Shown: positions 45,534 to 54,233 of the stretch, piece by piece
Layout: every line of letters starts with the position of its first letter
Numbering within the stretch: position 1 is the first letter of the stretch
Assembly (NCBI GenBank): GCA_041389565.1
Contig: JAWKRP010000035.1
Location: forward strand, 1-64,000
Source of the DNA: JACKEQ01 sp041389565
Lineage (GTDB): Bacteria > Myxococcota_A > UBA796 > GCA-2862545
Direction: 5' to 3'
Length of the DNA stretch: 64,000 bases
Program-made: the position numbers and the translations under genes
The notes under the pieces: generated by a model
What the model saw: the letters and a program-made list of their open reading frames with translations, nothing else
What the model was told of the DNA's origin: nothing
Database searches by the model: none

Positions 45534-46097
45534 ATGCCACTTCGGTTCGATCTCAGTCTGGAAGACCGCCACAAGGACCGCGTCTTCGTGAGCGTGCTGC
45601 TCGCGCCCGATCAAGACGGCACGGCGGTGGATGGCGTCGCCGTGATGCTCGTGGGCAAGACCGGCGAGTGCATGAGCAACCGGCTGCTGCTCCCGATCTC
45701 CGGCGTGCTCTACCAGTCCATGCTCACCACGGTCGAGCTCCGCGCATTCGAGGCGTTGGGCACGGGCGCCCGCATCGTCGGCACCGCGTGGACGGGCGCA
45801 GAGCAGTGGGAAGCGAGCTGTCCGGCCGACCCCGGCACGCACCTCGAAGACCACATGCGCGGGCGGGGAGCCCTGCAGCCGCGGTGCGACAGCGAGTTCG
45901 AAGGGCTGACGTGCGGCGACCGGTCCGCGCTGGCGGGCGTGTTCCCGTGGCTCACCCCGTGCGAGCCGCGCCCCCCGAAGGTCGTGGAGCCCGAGCTCGA
46001 GACCGCCACCACCGACGAGATCCGGTCGTTCTGCAGCGAGCTGGGGCTCGACGACGAAGACTCCGACTGGCTCGAGGCGCTGCTCGAGGAGGACTGA
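45534..46097 (+). CDS. Hypothetical acidic protein
   Basis: The 187-aa product has no signal or membrane segment and no recognised domain. It has five cysteines, one within GLTCGDRS, and an acidic, Leu-rich C-terminal helix (TDEIRSFCSELGLDDEDSDW). AGAGG lies upstream of ATG 45534. It is divergent from the GDPD gene and convergent with the large kinase gene (gap of five bases). Codon use fits the neighbours. Confidence 0.6.
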   Translation: MPLRFDLSLEDRHKDRVFVSVLLAPDQDGTAVDGVAVMLVGKTGECMSNRLLLPISGVLYQSMLTTVELRAFEALGTGARIVGTAWTGAEQWEASCPADPGTHLEDHMRGRGALQPRCDSEFEGLTCGDRSALAGVFPWLTPCEPRPPKVVEPELETATTDEIRSFCSELGLDDEDSDWLEALLEED

Positions 46098-46102
46098 AGC
46101 CC

Positions 46103-49100
46103 TCAGGCCCACTGATCGCGGAGCGCGTACAGGTGGGTCTCGGAGAGCTCCAGCGCCTCGCGGAGGTCGGCGGGGATCGGGCGGGACTGCCGCATCTCGT
46201 TCACCCGCTGGAACACCGCGACGCGCGTGGGCTTCGGCCAGGCGAGGCCCGGGAGGTGCCCGAGCATCGACACGGCGGTGTCCCAGCGGCCCTGCTCGAG
46301 CGCGAGCAGCAGGCGGATGTCCGCGCCGAACGACGGGTCCGGCCGGTACTGGCGGCGGTTCTCGGCGAGGATGCGGTCGGCTTCGTTCATCCGGGACTCC
46401 GCATCCGCGAGCTGACCCTCGAGCAGGTCGACGAGCGCGAGCCGGATGAGGGCGCCCGGCAGCAGGCGGCGGTCGCGACGCAGGGTGGTCCAGTGCACGC
46501 CCCGCACGAGCCCGCTGCGCGCCGCCATGAGATCGCCCGCCACCATGGCCGTGTTGGCCGCGAAGATGTCGAGCACGCCCGGCACGGTCGCCTTCCGGAC
46601 CGCCTCGTCGAGCGCGAGGTGGGCGTCGCGCCACAGGCCGTCCATCGCCGCGAGCGTGCCGAGCGCGACGTAGGCATCGCTGGACGCCGCGCGGTCGGGG
46701 CTCTCGGCGTGGGAGGTCGCACACGACAGCCAGTACCGGCACAGCGGCATGTCGCCCGTGCGCTCCGCGTGGTTCGCGAGGGAGTGGAAGATCTCGGTGC
46801 GTACCCGCGGACGCTCGCCGAGCGTCAGGGCGTGGTGGAGATCCTTGCTCGCCGTACGCCGGTCGAGGTTGGCCCGGGCCACCAGGAGCCGCGCGTGGGC
46901 GTCGTCGGCGCGGTGGGCGGCCGCGAGCTCGAGGTCGTGCCGCACGATCTCGGAGAGCTCGGGAGCCTCGACGCTCGCCACGGCCTCGAGCCGGTGGATG
47001 ACGAGGTCGGTCCACGGGCCGGGGGACGGGTCGCGACCCAGCGACTCCCACAGGGCGAGCCCCTTCTCGCAGTACGACAGGCGGTGCATCATTCCGGTCC
47101 CGTGGTCCATCACCTCGATGGCCTCCACGAGCTGGGTGAAGCCGCCGTCGGGGTCGCCCCCCTGGATGCGGTGCAGCGCGCCGTCGGCCGACTCGGGCGG
47201 CAGGGTTCGCCCCAGCGCCCGGTGGTGGCGCGCCGGACCGTCCGTGAGCCCGTCGAGGATCGCGCGCCGCACGCCCGGCGCGAACGTCACCACGTCACCC
47301 GCGACCGAGACCAGCCCGCGCCGCTCGGCATCCTCGAGGGCACGGCGCGCTGCCGAGCGGTTCCGGAAGGAGCCGTTCACGGTCGGTCCGTCGGGGAACA
47401 CGCCCAGCACGGCGCCCCGCTCCAGCCACTCGCGCGTGGTGCGGGGGATGTCGGGGAGCTCCACCGCATCCTCGGTCTCGAGGTCGAGCTCGATGCCGCG
47501 CGGTGTGTAGCGATAGCTGCCCGCCCGGAACGCCGACGTGACGACGTCGAGCGCACGCCCCGGGCGCCCCCCGGCCCCCGCCACGGCGTCCCGCAGGCTG
47601 CCGGGCGTCAGGGGCAGGAGGTTCGACAGCAGCTGCGAGAGCGTGCGCCGGCGCATCGCGTCGAGCTTCGGGACCTCCTCCGCAGCGGCGTCCACGGGGC
47701 CTTCGGCGGTGAGCACGATCACGAGCGGGACCGCGGGACCCGCCGCCAGCAGGTTCGCGACCCGCGCCAGCTCCGGATCCCGGTCGGCGTCGTCGAACAG
47801 CAGCACGACCGGGCGCCCCCGGGCCAACGCGCGCAGGACCTCGACGGCGGCGTCCATCCGGAGGGCCGCATCCGAGGGGTCGCCGAGCCAGCGCTCGACG
47901 GCCGCGACCACGGGAGGGAAGTCCGCGCCGTGGTGCTCGAGCGCCCACCGGGCGTTCTCGCGGCGCTCGGAGGTGCCGCGCGTCTCGGAGATCCTGAGCA
48001 CCCGGATCAGGAGCTGCTCCAGCGCGAACCCCGCGACCTCCGACTGGCCCTGGGTCGAGTACGCGAGGATGCCGCCGTTCTCGCGTGCCGCCGTGAGCAG
48101 CCACTCTCCGACCCGCGTGCGCCCGGACCCGCGCTCGCCGCTCAGCAGCAGCACGCGGGGCTGACCGTCGGCCGCCGAGTGCTCGACCCGCTGCCACAGC
48201 CGCACGCGCTGGGCGAGCCGTCCGGTCATCGGCACCGGGCGGAACATCCACATCTCGAGACCGGCATCGCGCAGCGCCGGAGGGGGCAGCGGGACCTCGA
48301 GCGGCTCGCGTCGCAGCGGCGCGGGGTCCGGACAGCCCGACGCCGTGCGGGCCGGGAGCCCGTGTGCCGCGGAGTCGGCCGCGGCCGTGTGCGTCTGGAC
48401 GGTCCACTCGCGGGCCGGGGTCGCATCTCCGGCCATGCCCGAGAGCCTGCGCAGGTGGTAAAGCGCGTCGGGAGCGCTCTGGAAGCGGTCTCCCGGGGGG
48501 CCCGCCAGGCAGCAGCGCAGCCAGTCCTCCACGCCCGTCGGGACCCGTCCCCGCGCACGGAACGTCGGCAGCTGGGACCGCGCCTTCGCGAGGTACAGCG
48601 GCGGCCCCTTCACACCGGCGTACGGCAGGGTGCCCGTCACCAGGAGCCAGGCGAGGGTGCCCAGCGCGTACAGGTCGGTCCACGGGCCCTGGGCGTGGTC
48701 CTCGCTGCCCTGCTGCTCCGGCGCGCAGTACTCCGGCGTGCCGAACGACAGGGCCTCCGCGGCCACCGTGCGCGACCACGCGATGCCGAAGTCGACGAGC
48801 TTCAGTCCGGGCCGCGGGTCGGACGGGGCGCCGAACAGCACGTTCGACGGCTTCAGGTCGCGGTGCAGCACCCCGTGGGCGTGGCAGTGCGCGAGCCCTT
48901 CGAGCATGCGCTCCAGGTCCTGGCGCACGCGGTCCCAGGTGGTGTCGCGGTGGCGCTCCTCGAGCGTGCCGCCCGACAGCAGCTCCATGACGATGTACGG
49001 GCTGCCCTCGGGCACGCCCTCGAGCTGCGCGGCGGCGCTCGCGGTCAGCTCGCCCTGGTCGTACACGTACACCACGTTCGGGTGCTGCAGCCCCGCGATG

Positions 49101-49273
49101 GCGCGGGCTTCACGGCGCACGGAGCGCGCGGCGTCCTCGAGCTCGGAGCGCTCGGACAGCACGAACTTCACGGCCACAGGTGTGCTCGACCGGCTGTGGA
49201 CGCCGCTCCACACCTGCCCCATGGCACCCGCACCGACACGTCGCTCGACGTGGAATGGCCCGATCTCAATCAT
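46103..49273 (-). CDS. Ser/Thr kinase-AAA ATPase fusion (PknK/LuxR-adaptor type)
   Basis: The 1056-aa product has an N-terminal kinase (glycine loop VGAGAMG at 13-19, Lys36, HRDLKPSN at 138-145, DFG at 162-164 and GTPEYCAPEQ), then a linker. An STAND/AAA-type ATPase follows with Walker A GERGSGRT at 380-387 and Walker B VVLLFDDADRD near 475-485, then a long helical TPR-like region. This resembles PknK-like sensors that couple nucleotide state to phosphorylation. The start ATG 49273 (MIEIGPFHVE) is preferred over TTG 49282. Unlike the two kinases at 1311-5248 it keeps DFG and lacks membrane segments. Confidence 0.88.
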   Translation of the reverse strand: MIEIGPFHVERRVGAGAMGQVWSGVHSRSSTPVAVKFVLSERSELEDAARSVRREARAIAGLQHPNVVYVYDQGELTASAAAQLEGVPEGSPYIVMELLSGGTLEERHRDTTWDRVRQDLERMLEGLAHCHAHGVLHRDLKPSNVLFGAPSDPRPGLKLVDFGIAWSRTVAAEALSFGTPEYCAPEQQGSEDHAQGPWTDLYALGTLAWLLVTGTLPYAGVKGPPLYLAKARSQLPTFRARGRVPTGVEDWLRCCLAGPPGDRFQSAPDALYHLRRLSGMAGDATPAREWTVQTHTAAADSAAHGLPARTASGCPDPAPLRREPLEVPLPPPALRDAGLEMWMFRPVPMTGRLAQRVRLWQRVEHSAADGQPRVLLLSGERGSGRTRVGEWLLTAARENGGILAYSTQGQSEVAGFALEQLLIRVLRISETRGTSERRENARWALEHHGADFPPVVAAVERWLGDPSDAALRMDAAVEVLRALARGRPVVLLFDDADRDPELARVANLLAAGPAVPLVIVLTAEGPVDAAAEEVPKLDAMRRRTLSQLLSNLLPLTPGSLRDAVAGAGGRPGRALDVVTSAFRAGSYRYTPRGIELDLETEDAVELPDIPRTTREWLERGAVLGVFPDGPTVNGSFRNRSAARRALEDAERRGLVSVAGDVVTFAPGVRRAILDGLTDGPARHHRALGRTLPPESADGALHRIQGGDPDGGFTQLVEAIEVMDHGTGMMHRLSYCEKGLALWESLGRDPSPGPWTDLVIHRLEAVASVEAPELSEIVRHDLELAAAHRADDAHARLLVARANLDRRTASKDLHHALTLGERPRVRTEIFHSLANHAERTGDMPLCRYWLSCATSHAESPDRAASSDAYVALGTLAAMDGLWRDAHLALDEAVRKATVPGVLDIFAANTAMVAGDLMAARSGLVRGVHWTTLRRDRRLLPGALIRLALVDLLEGQLADAESRMNEADRILAENRRQYRPDPSFGADIRLLLALEQGRWDTAVSMLGHLPGLAWPKPTRVAVFQRVNEMRQSRPIPADLREALELSETHLYALRDQWA

Positions 49274-49334
49274 GCAATGCAACCGCGGCCGGTCTAACGG
49301 AGTTCCGCCGCCGGATCACGGAATACGGAGCACC

Positions 49335-49585
49335 ATGGACCCCAGCGACCGACTCGGCATCTCCCTCGGCCTGTTCCGGCGTCACGGACCGTTCGACGTC
49401 GAGGCCTTGGCCGCGCTTCTGCTCGCCGTACACCCGCCCGACGTGGTGACCGGAGCCGCGCGCTGGGGCTGGCGTGCGGAGCCGATGCCGCCTGCGCGAT
49501 CGCGCCCGAGGTGTCCCCGGACCGGTTGGCGGCCGCTCGGGAAGCGCTGCGGGAGGCCGGGTTCGCCGACCTGATCAGCGGATGA
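49335..49585 (+). pseudogene. Small protein gene with a frameshift
   Basis: From ATG 49335 the frame reads MDPSDRLGISLGLFRRHG..., a plausible start with a Leu/Ala-rich helix up to VHPPDVVT (about 49450), then becomes basic and Pro-rich. A neighbouring frame (minus one) from about 49451 continues as RALGLACGADAACAIAPEVSP...FADLISG and stops at 49585, again helical. The two halves together make a coherent 83- to 84-residue protein, so a one-base deletion, a sequencing error or a real frameshift is likely. No slippery heptamer is evident. The function is unknown. It overlaps the udk end by 11 bases. Confidence 0.5.
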
Positions 49586-50174
49586 GGTCGAGGATCCCGG
49601 CGATCGACCGCCGCACGTCCACCGTGCCGTCGACCACGAGATCGGCGTGCGCGCGCGAGGGCTCCACGAACGCGTCGTGCATGGGCCGTACGGTCGCGAG
49701 GTACTGGTCGATCACGCCGTGGGGCGTGTCCCCCCGCTCGACGATGTCGCGGCGGAGCCGTCGGGCCAGGCGCAGATCGGCGTCGGCGTGCACGAACACG
49801 GCGTGGTCGAACATCCCGCGGAGCTCGGGCACGGCGAGCACGAGGATCCCCTCGACCACCACGATGTCGGTGGGCTCCACGACGATCCAGTGTTCTTCGG
49901 CTTTGCGGCGGCAGATCCCGAAGTCGTAGTCCACCAGCTGGACCGGTCGCCCGTCTCTCAGGGCCGCGAGATCCCGGATCAGGCGCTCCGTCTCGAGCGC
50001 GTCGGGATGGTCGAAGTTGTACGACAGCAGGTCGTCGCGGAAGTCGTCCGGCAGCGACCGGTAGTAGCGGTCGTGCGTGATGTGCAGGGCGCGCTCGCCG
50101 AGCTGGTCGACGAGCGCCCGCGTGATCGTGGACTTCCCGGAGGCCGTGCCCCCCGCGATCCCGACGACCTTCAC
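49575..50174 (-). CDS. udk: Uridine kinase
   Basis: The 199-aa product phosphorylates uridine (and usually cytidine) for pyrimidine salvage. It has the P-loop GIAGGTASGKST at 5-16, THDRYY at 33-38, NFDHPDALET, VDYDF near 102-106, the Walker B-like VVVEGILVL and the lid ARRLRRDIVERG. Length and motifs match the family. The GTG start overlaps the stop of parB by four bases (GTGA), so it is the last gene of the parA-parB-udk unit. Uridine kinase is not a usual partner of parAB; the link may be simply positional. Confidence 0.92.
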   Translation of the reverse strand: MKVVGIAGGTASGKSTITRALVDQLGERALHITHDRYYRSLPDDFRDDLLSYNFDHPDALETERLIRDLAALRDGRPVQLVDYDFGICRRKAEEHWIVVEPTDIVVVEGILVLAVPELRGMFDHAVFVHADADLRLARRLRRDIVERGDTPHGVIDQYLATVRPMHDAFVEPSRAHADLVVDGTVDVRRSIAGILDLIR

Positions 50175-51040
50175 CCGGCGTCCTGCCCGCGGAGCCGGTG
50201 GATGAGGCGCTCGAGGTCCTCGGCGTCGGCGTAGTCGATGACGATGCGCCCCCCGCCCTTCTTGCGCGGCTGGATCGCGACCGACGTGTGCAGCGAGTCG
50301 CGCAGGAGCTTCGTGGCGTAGTCGAGCGTGCGCTGGGACCGGACCCGGGCCCGTGCAGGCGCGCGGTTCTGGTCGGCGATCAGCCGCTCGGTCTGACGCA
50401 CGGAGAGCTGCTGCGCGATCACCTTCGCGAGCACCCGGCGCAGGATCTCCTCGTCGTCGAGCGCGAGCAGGGCCCGGGCATGCCCCGCCGTGATGCGCGC
50501 GTCGCGGAGGGCCGACAGCGCGAAGTCCGGCAGCTTGAGCAACCGCACCGCATTCGCGACGGTCGACCGCTGCTTCCCGACCTTCCGCGCCACCTCTTCC
50601 TGGGTGTAGCTGTACTCCGTCAGCAGGCGCTGGTAGCCGCGGCCCTCTTCGATCGGGTCGAGGTCGGCGCGCTGCAGGTTCTCCACGAGCGCCAGCTCGA
50701 GCTGCTCGCTCGGCTCGTCGGCGTCGCGCACCACCACCGGGACCTCGGAGAGCCCCGCCAGACCGGCCGCCCGGAAGCGCCGCTCGCCCGCGATGAGCAC
50801 GTACCGGCCCTCGTGCCGGCGCACGACCAGCGGGCTCAGGATCCCGTGGGCGCGGATGGACGCCGCGAGGGCCTCCAGCTGCTCCCGGTCGAACAGCTCG
50901 CGCGGCTGCTCGGGGTTCGGGCGGATCTCGTCGAGCGGGATCGTGCGCAGGGAGGCGCGCTCGGCGGGGAGCGCGTCGACATCGAGCGCGCTGTCCGGGA
51001 TGAGCGAAGCGAGGCCCCGTCCGAGGCCGCCGCGGCTCAC
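50171..51040 (-). CDS. parB: Chromosome-partitioning protein ParB
   Basis: The 289-aa product has the N-terminal RGLGRGLASLIPD, the CTPase domain with RPNPEQPRELFD, GILSPLVVRRHEG and the GERRFRAA motif (CTP and clamp region), the central helix-turn-helix (SYTQEEVARKVGKQRSTVANAVRLL) and a C-terminal dimer domain. It loads at parS and slides as a clamp to segregate the chromosome. GTG 51040 overlaps the stop of parA (GTGA). Three parS sites lie within 4 kb. Confidence 0.95.
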   Translation of the reverse strand: MSRGGLGRGLASLIPDSALDVDALPAERASLRTIPLDEIRPNPEQPRELFDREQLEALAASIRAHGILSPLVVRRHEGRYVLIAGERRFRAAGLAGLSEVPVVVRDADEPSEQLELALVENLQRADLDPIEEGRGYQRLLTEYSYTQEEVARKVGKQRSTVANAVRLLKLPDFALSALRDARITAGHARALLALDDEEILRRVLAKVIAQQLSVRQTERLIADQNRAPARARVRSQRTLDYATKLLRDSLHTSVAIQPRKKGGGRIVIDYADAEDLERLIHRLRGQDAG

Positions 51041-51828
51041 ATCGCCTCCTTCAGGGTCTTGCCGGAGGCACGACGGCGCACGAGCTCGTCGGCGAGGTCG
51101 ACATACGCCTGGGCGCCCGAGCTGCCCGGCGCGTACTCGACGATCGACTTCCCGTGGCTCGGCGCCTCGCCGAGCCGGACGTTGCGCGGGATCGTCGTGG
51201 TGAAGATGCCGTCGCCGAACACCTCGCGCGACTGGCGCTCCACCTCGCGGCAGAGCCGGTTCCGCTGGTCGGTCATCGTGATCACGATGCCTTCGCGCTC
51301 GAGGTCCTGGTTCAGGCTCTTGCGGACCATGCCGATGGTGCGGAGCAGCTCCCCGAGGCCCTCCATCGCGTAGTACTCGGCCTGGAGCGGGATGAGCACG
51401 CCATCGCTCGCGACGAGCGCGTTGATGGTGAGCAGCCCGAGGCTCGGCGGGCAGTCGATGAGCACCCAGTCGTACTTCTCGCGCACGTGGTTCAGGACCT
51501 TGCGGAGGCGGCGCTCGCGGTTCGGCTCGTCGACCAGCTCCACCTCGGCGCCCACCAGATCGCGGCTCGCGGGGATGACCTGCAGGCCGTCGAGGGCCGT
51601 GGGCATCAGCACGCTGGCGATGTCGCGGTACTCGAGGAGGGCGTCGTAGATCCCCATCGTCACGTCGCGGCGGGGGTATCCGAGCCCGGAGCTCGCGTTG
51701 CCCTGAGGGTCGAGATCGACGACCAGCACGCGCTGACCGGCCACTGCGAGGGCTGCAGCGAGGTTGATCGTGGTCGTCGTCTTGCCGACGCCACCCTTCT
51801 GGTTCGAGACAGACAGGATCCGTGCCAT
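51037..51828 (-). CDS. parA: Chromosome-partitioning ATPase ParA
   Basis: The 263-aa product has the deviant Walker A KGGVGKTTT at 11-19, Walker B LVVDLDPQGNASSGLG and LIDCPPSLG. It forms ATP-dependent dimers on DNA that draw ParB-parS complexes apart. ATG 51828 is chosen because MARILSVSNQKGG is the family's usual start; upstream in-frame codons are non-coding. It is divergent from rsmG, with a parS site in the 162-base gap. Confidence 0.96.
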   Translation of the reverse strand: MARILSVSNQKGGVGKTTTTINLAAALAVAGQRVLVVDLDPQGNASSGLGYPRRDVTMGIYDALLEYRDIASVLMPTALDGLQVIPASRDLVGAEVELVDEPNRERRLRKVLNHVREKYDWVLIDCPPSLGLLTINALVASDGVLIPLQAEYYAMEGLGELLRTIGMVRKSLNQDLEREGIVITMTDQRNRLCREVERQSREVFGDGIFTTTIPRNVRLGEAPSHGKSIVEYAPGSSGAQAYVDLADELVRRRASGKTLKEAM

Positions 51829-51949
51829 GGCGGTCACTTCGGGGGTTTCTGGGGGGAGGGAGGGCCGACAGGGCCGGGCGGCACTGTCTGGAGGGGTCGT
51901 GCGTCGAGGATAGCGTCGCGCAGATCCGCGCGCTACCCCTGCCCCGCAA

Positions 51950-51965
51950 TGTTCCACGTGGAACA
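51950..51965. other. parS site
   Basis: TGTTCCACGTGGAACA is a perfect 16-base palindrome matching the parS form common in myxobacteria. It lies in the parA-rsmG intergenic region. If rsmG started at ATG 51949 it would be coding (FHVEH); starting at 51991 it is intergenic. Confidence 0.9.
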
Positions 51966-51990
51966 TCGGACACCGCGGGAGCATCGATTC

Positions 51991-52545
51991 ATGCAGAACG
52001 GGCCTTCATCCAGACTCCTCGAGGTCCATCGCGATCTGCTGGAGCGGTGGCGCAAGGTGATGAACCTCGTGGGGCCCGGTCCGCTCGACGTGCACTACGA
52101 GGACTGCGAGCGCGCGCTCGTGGGGTTCGAGCCGCGGGGTCGGTGGGCCGACCTCGGGACGGGGGCCGGGTTCCCGGGCATCCCGTTCGCGGCGAGGTTC
52201 CCGGACGTCCAGGTCGAGCTGGTCGACAGCCGACAGAAGCGCTGCCGGTTCCTGGAGGAGGTCGTGGCGGAGGCGGGGGCGACCCAGGTGACGGTGCGCC
52301 GGGCTCGCCACGAAGAGCTCGAGACGGGTGCGTACGACGGGGTCATGTCGCGTGCGCTCACGGCCCCGGACGCGATGGTGGACGCCGCGCGCCGTCTACT
52401 CGTCCCGGGCGGCACGGCAGTGCTGTTCCTGCAGGACGACGCGCCCGTGCCGGAGGCGCCGGACTTCGAGGTGTTCCACGTGGAACACTACGAGGTGGAG
52501 GGCAAGCATCGGAAGTCGGTGGCGCTGCGGTTCACGCCACGCTGA
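51991..52545 (+). CDS. rsmG: 16S rRNA (guanine-N7) methyltransferase RsmG
   Basis: RsmG (GidB) methylates G527 of 16S rRNA using S-adenosylmethionine. The 184-aa product has LLERWRKVMNLVGPG, the SAM-binding motif WADLGTGAGFPGIPFA, VELVDSRQKRCRFLEEV and SRALTAPDAMV. The start at 51991 is supported by GGGAG ten bases upstream; ATG 51949 would add 14 residues coded by the parS site and lacks a ribosome site. It is divergent from parA, whereas in most genomes mnmG, rsmG, parA and parB run in one direction. A second parS site lies within its 3' end. Confidence 0.9.
   Translation: MQNGPSSRLLEVHRDLLERWRKVMNLVGPGPLDVHYEDCERALVGFEPRGRWADLGTGAGFPGIPFAARFPDVQVELVDSRQKRCRFLEEVVAEAGATQVTVRRARHEELETGAYDGVMSRALTAPDAMVDAARRLLVPGGTAVLFLQDDAPVPEAPDFEVFHVEHYEVEGKHRKSVALRFTPR
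52472..52487. other. parS site inside rsmG
   Basis: TGTTCCACGTGGAACA, identical to the site at 51950, is embedded in the rsmG coding sequence, where it encodes VFHVEH. Synonymous drift is absent although the codons could vary, which suggests selection for ParB binding. Confidence 0.9.
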
Positions 52546-52559
52546 GCCGAACCCGACGG

Positions 52560-53238
52560 CGGAGCATTCGCTGCCATCGGGTGGCCACGAACGCGAAGCG
52601 TCTCGATCGCCCCATCGGCGTTGCTGGGGGAACGCCCAATTTCAACGCAGGGGTCGCCGAGGGGGCAGAGACGCAGAGGTCCGGGGTCGACGGTCCACCC
52701 GGACGGTGGAGAGACCTCGTCTCTGCCGGCGCGGACGCTGTTCGGGCCGACGCGCTCGTCTCCACCGACGCGGACGCTGTCCTCACCCACATCCTCGTCT
52801 CTGCCGATGCGGGCGCTGGCCCCATCGACGTCGTTCAGCGAGGCCGCGGGCGTCGGGCACGGTCCCCGCCCCATCGACGCGCTCCCGACCCGGTCGAACC
52901 GTGCTCGATGCAGGCCGCAGCGGTCTACAGAACCGCAAGCGGAGGGCGAAGCCCGGAGTGCGCAGCGCGCTTGCGCGCGGAGTAACTGGAGCTGGTTGGC
53001 CCCTTCGGACGGCCCGTGGGTCGAGGCGCCGTCGCCAGCCCTCGTTGCGGGGACCGACGGCGTATTGGCAGGGCGGGTCCGTCGGACTCCCTGCGCCTCG
53101 ATGCGGAGCGTCGAGCGCTCGCCAGACGAGGTCTTCGCCAGGACGTCGGGAGACCTCGTCGAAGCCGAGGACCCGCACGCTGTCTCACCAATGCCCCATT
53201 TCTGCCGACGCGGACGCGGTCCTCGCCGACCTCCTCGT
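52560..53238. repeat. Dispersed repeat element, inverted copy
   Basis: This stretch lies between the 3' ends of rsmG and the lipoprotein gene and holds no credible gene. It contains the inverse of the modules at 1-1260: a copy of the second module (about 52605-52705), 39-bp units (about 52720-52840), the inverse of 660-720 and the inverse of 545-650 (about 52890-52990). A further 39-bp-type unit at 53195-53238 abuts the stop codon of the lipoprotein gene. Confidence 0.75.
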
Positions 53239-53240
53239 CT

Positions 53241-54206
53241 CTACAGCTCGACCGCCAGCGGGATCGCGAGGCTCCAGGCCTTCCCGAGCTTCGGGAACGT
53301 CGCGCTCTGCAGCGTCTCCTGGTAGCACTTCTCGCGCTCCGCATCGGCCGCCGTGCTGCCCTTCACGGACGCCGCGAACGTGCCGTCGGCCGCCACCTCG
53401 ACCTGCAGCGTCTCCGAGAACGCCTTCTGCTCCGCCGCCGCCGTGGCGATGCACACCTTCAGCGTGGCCTGCTGGAGCGAGCCGATCGCCTTGTCGGCCT
53501 CCTCCTGGCTCGCTCCCGTCGGCTTCGCAGGACCCACGGTGAGCTTCGCGTCCCCCGCCATCGCGTCGGCCATGCCCGAGGCCAGACCGCCCGCGAACCC
53601 CTCCGCCAGGGCATCCATGGAGCCGCCGTCGCCGCCCATCATGCCGCCGAACGGGTTGCTGCTCGAGTCGGACTTCAGCTCTTCGCCGTTCGACCAGCGC
53701 TTCCACTGATCGGTGAGGGGCGCCTCCGTCCCGCTCATCGTGGCCGTGCGGACGGTGACCGACAGCTCCGTCGCCTTGCGGTCCCACGCGACGCAGCCCG
53801 GCAGCTCCGCGATGCGCGTGCCGTTCGTGGCCACGATCGTCTCCTCCTCCTCACGGCTCGCACACCAGATGTACGGGGCCTTCTTGTCGTACTTGTAGAG
53901 GCCCGCGCCGCTCGCGTCGGAGAACGAGAACTCCATCTTCCCGTCGAGCCGGCCGGAGTTGTCGTACAGCTCCTTCTTCGCGATGTTCCAGCCCGGGTTC
54001 TCCTCTTCGAGCTTGGTGCCGCGGACGACCTTGTTCACGATCTCCATGAAGTCGCCGTCTGCGGACTCCGGAGCGTCGGTGACGATGTTCTCGAAGTACA
54101 GCACGCCCGTCTTCGCCTTGAGGTCGAACGTGTAGACCTTGCGCTCCACCTTGGGGCACGCGGTCGCGAGGGCCAGCAACGAGGCCATGAACAGGAGCTT
54201 GCGCAT
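53241..54206 (-). CDS. Predicted lipoprotein, Met/Gly-rich middle
   Basis: The 321-aa product has a lipoprotein signal (MRKLLFMASLLALATAC, Cys17). A beta-rich N-terminal half (TFDLKAKTGVLYFENIVTDA onwards) with few cysteines is followed by a flexible Gly/Met-rich stretch (NPFGGMMGGDGG) and a C-terminal domain (about 230-321) resembling TonB-C or AgmX-type helices and strands (LQQATLKVCI, LQVEVAADGTFAASVKGS, EKCYQETLQSATFP). The latter pattern is common in myxobacterial surface proteins. The function is unknown. It lies 27 bases from the mnmG end. Confidence 0.65.
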   Translation of the reverse strand: MRKLLFMASLLALATACPKVERKVYTFDLKAKTGVLYFENIVTDAPESADGDFMEIVNKVVRGTKLEEENPGWNIAKKELYDNSGRLDGKMEFSFSDASGAGLYKYDKKAPYIWCASREEEETIVATNGTRIAELPGCVAWDRKATELSVTVRTATMSGTEAPLTDQWKRWSNGEELKSDSSSNPFGGMMGGDGGSMDALAEGFAGGLASGMADAMAGDAKLTVGPAKPTGASQEEADKAIGSLQQATLKVCIATAAAEQKAFSETLQVEVAADGTFAASVKGSTAADAEREKCYQETLQSATFPKLGKAWSLAIPLAVEL

Positions 54207-54233
54207 CGGGTTCCTCCGGAGAGGGCGCGTGTA

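Noticed and set aside
49246..49261. parS-like site at the kinase-ATPase start (encodes FHVE)
   Set aside because: It reads CGCTCGACGTGGAATG, with several mismatches and broken symmetry, so it is not a credible ParB site.
51829..51984. N-terminal extension of ParA
   Set aside because: It crosses the parS site and has no similarity to ParA, whose usual start is the ATG at 51828.
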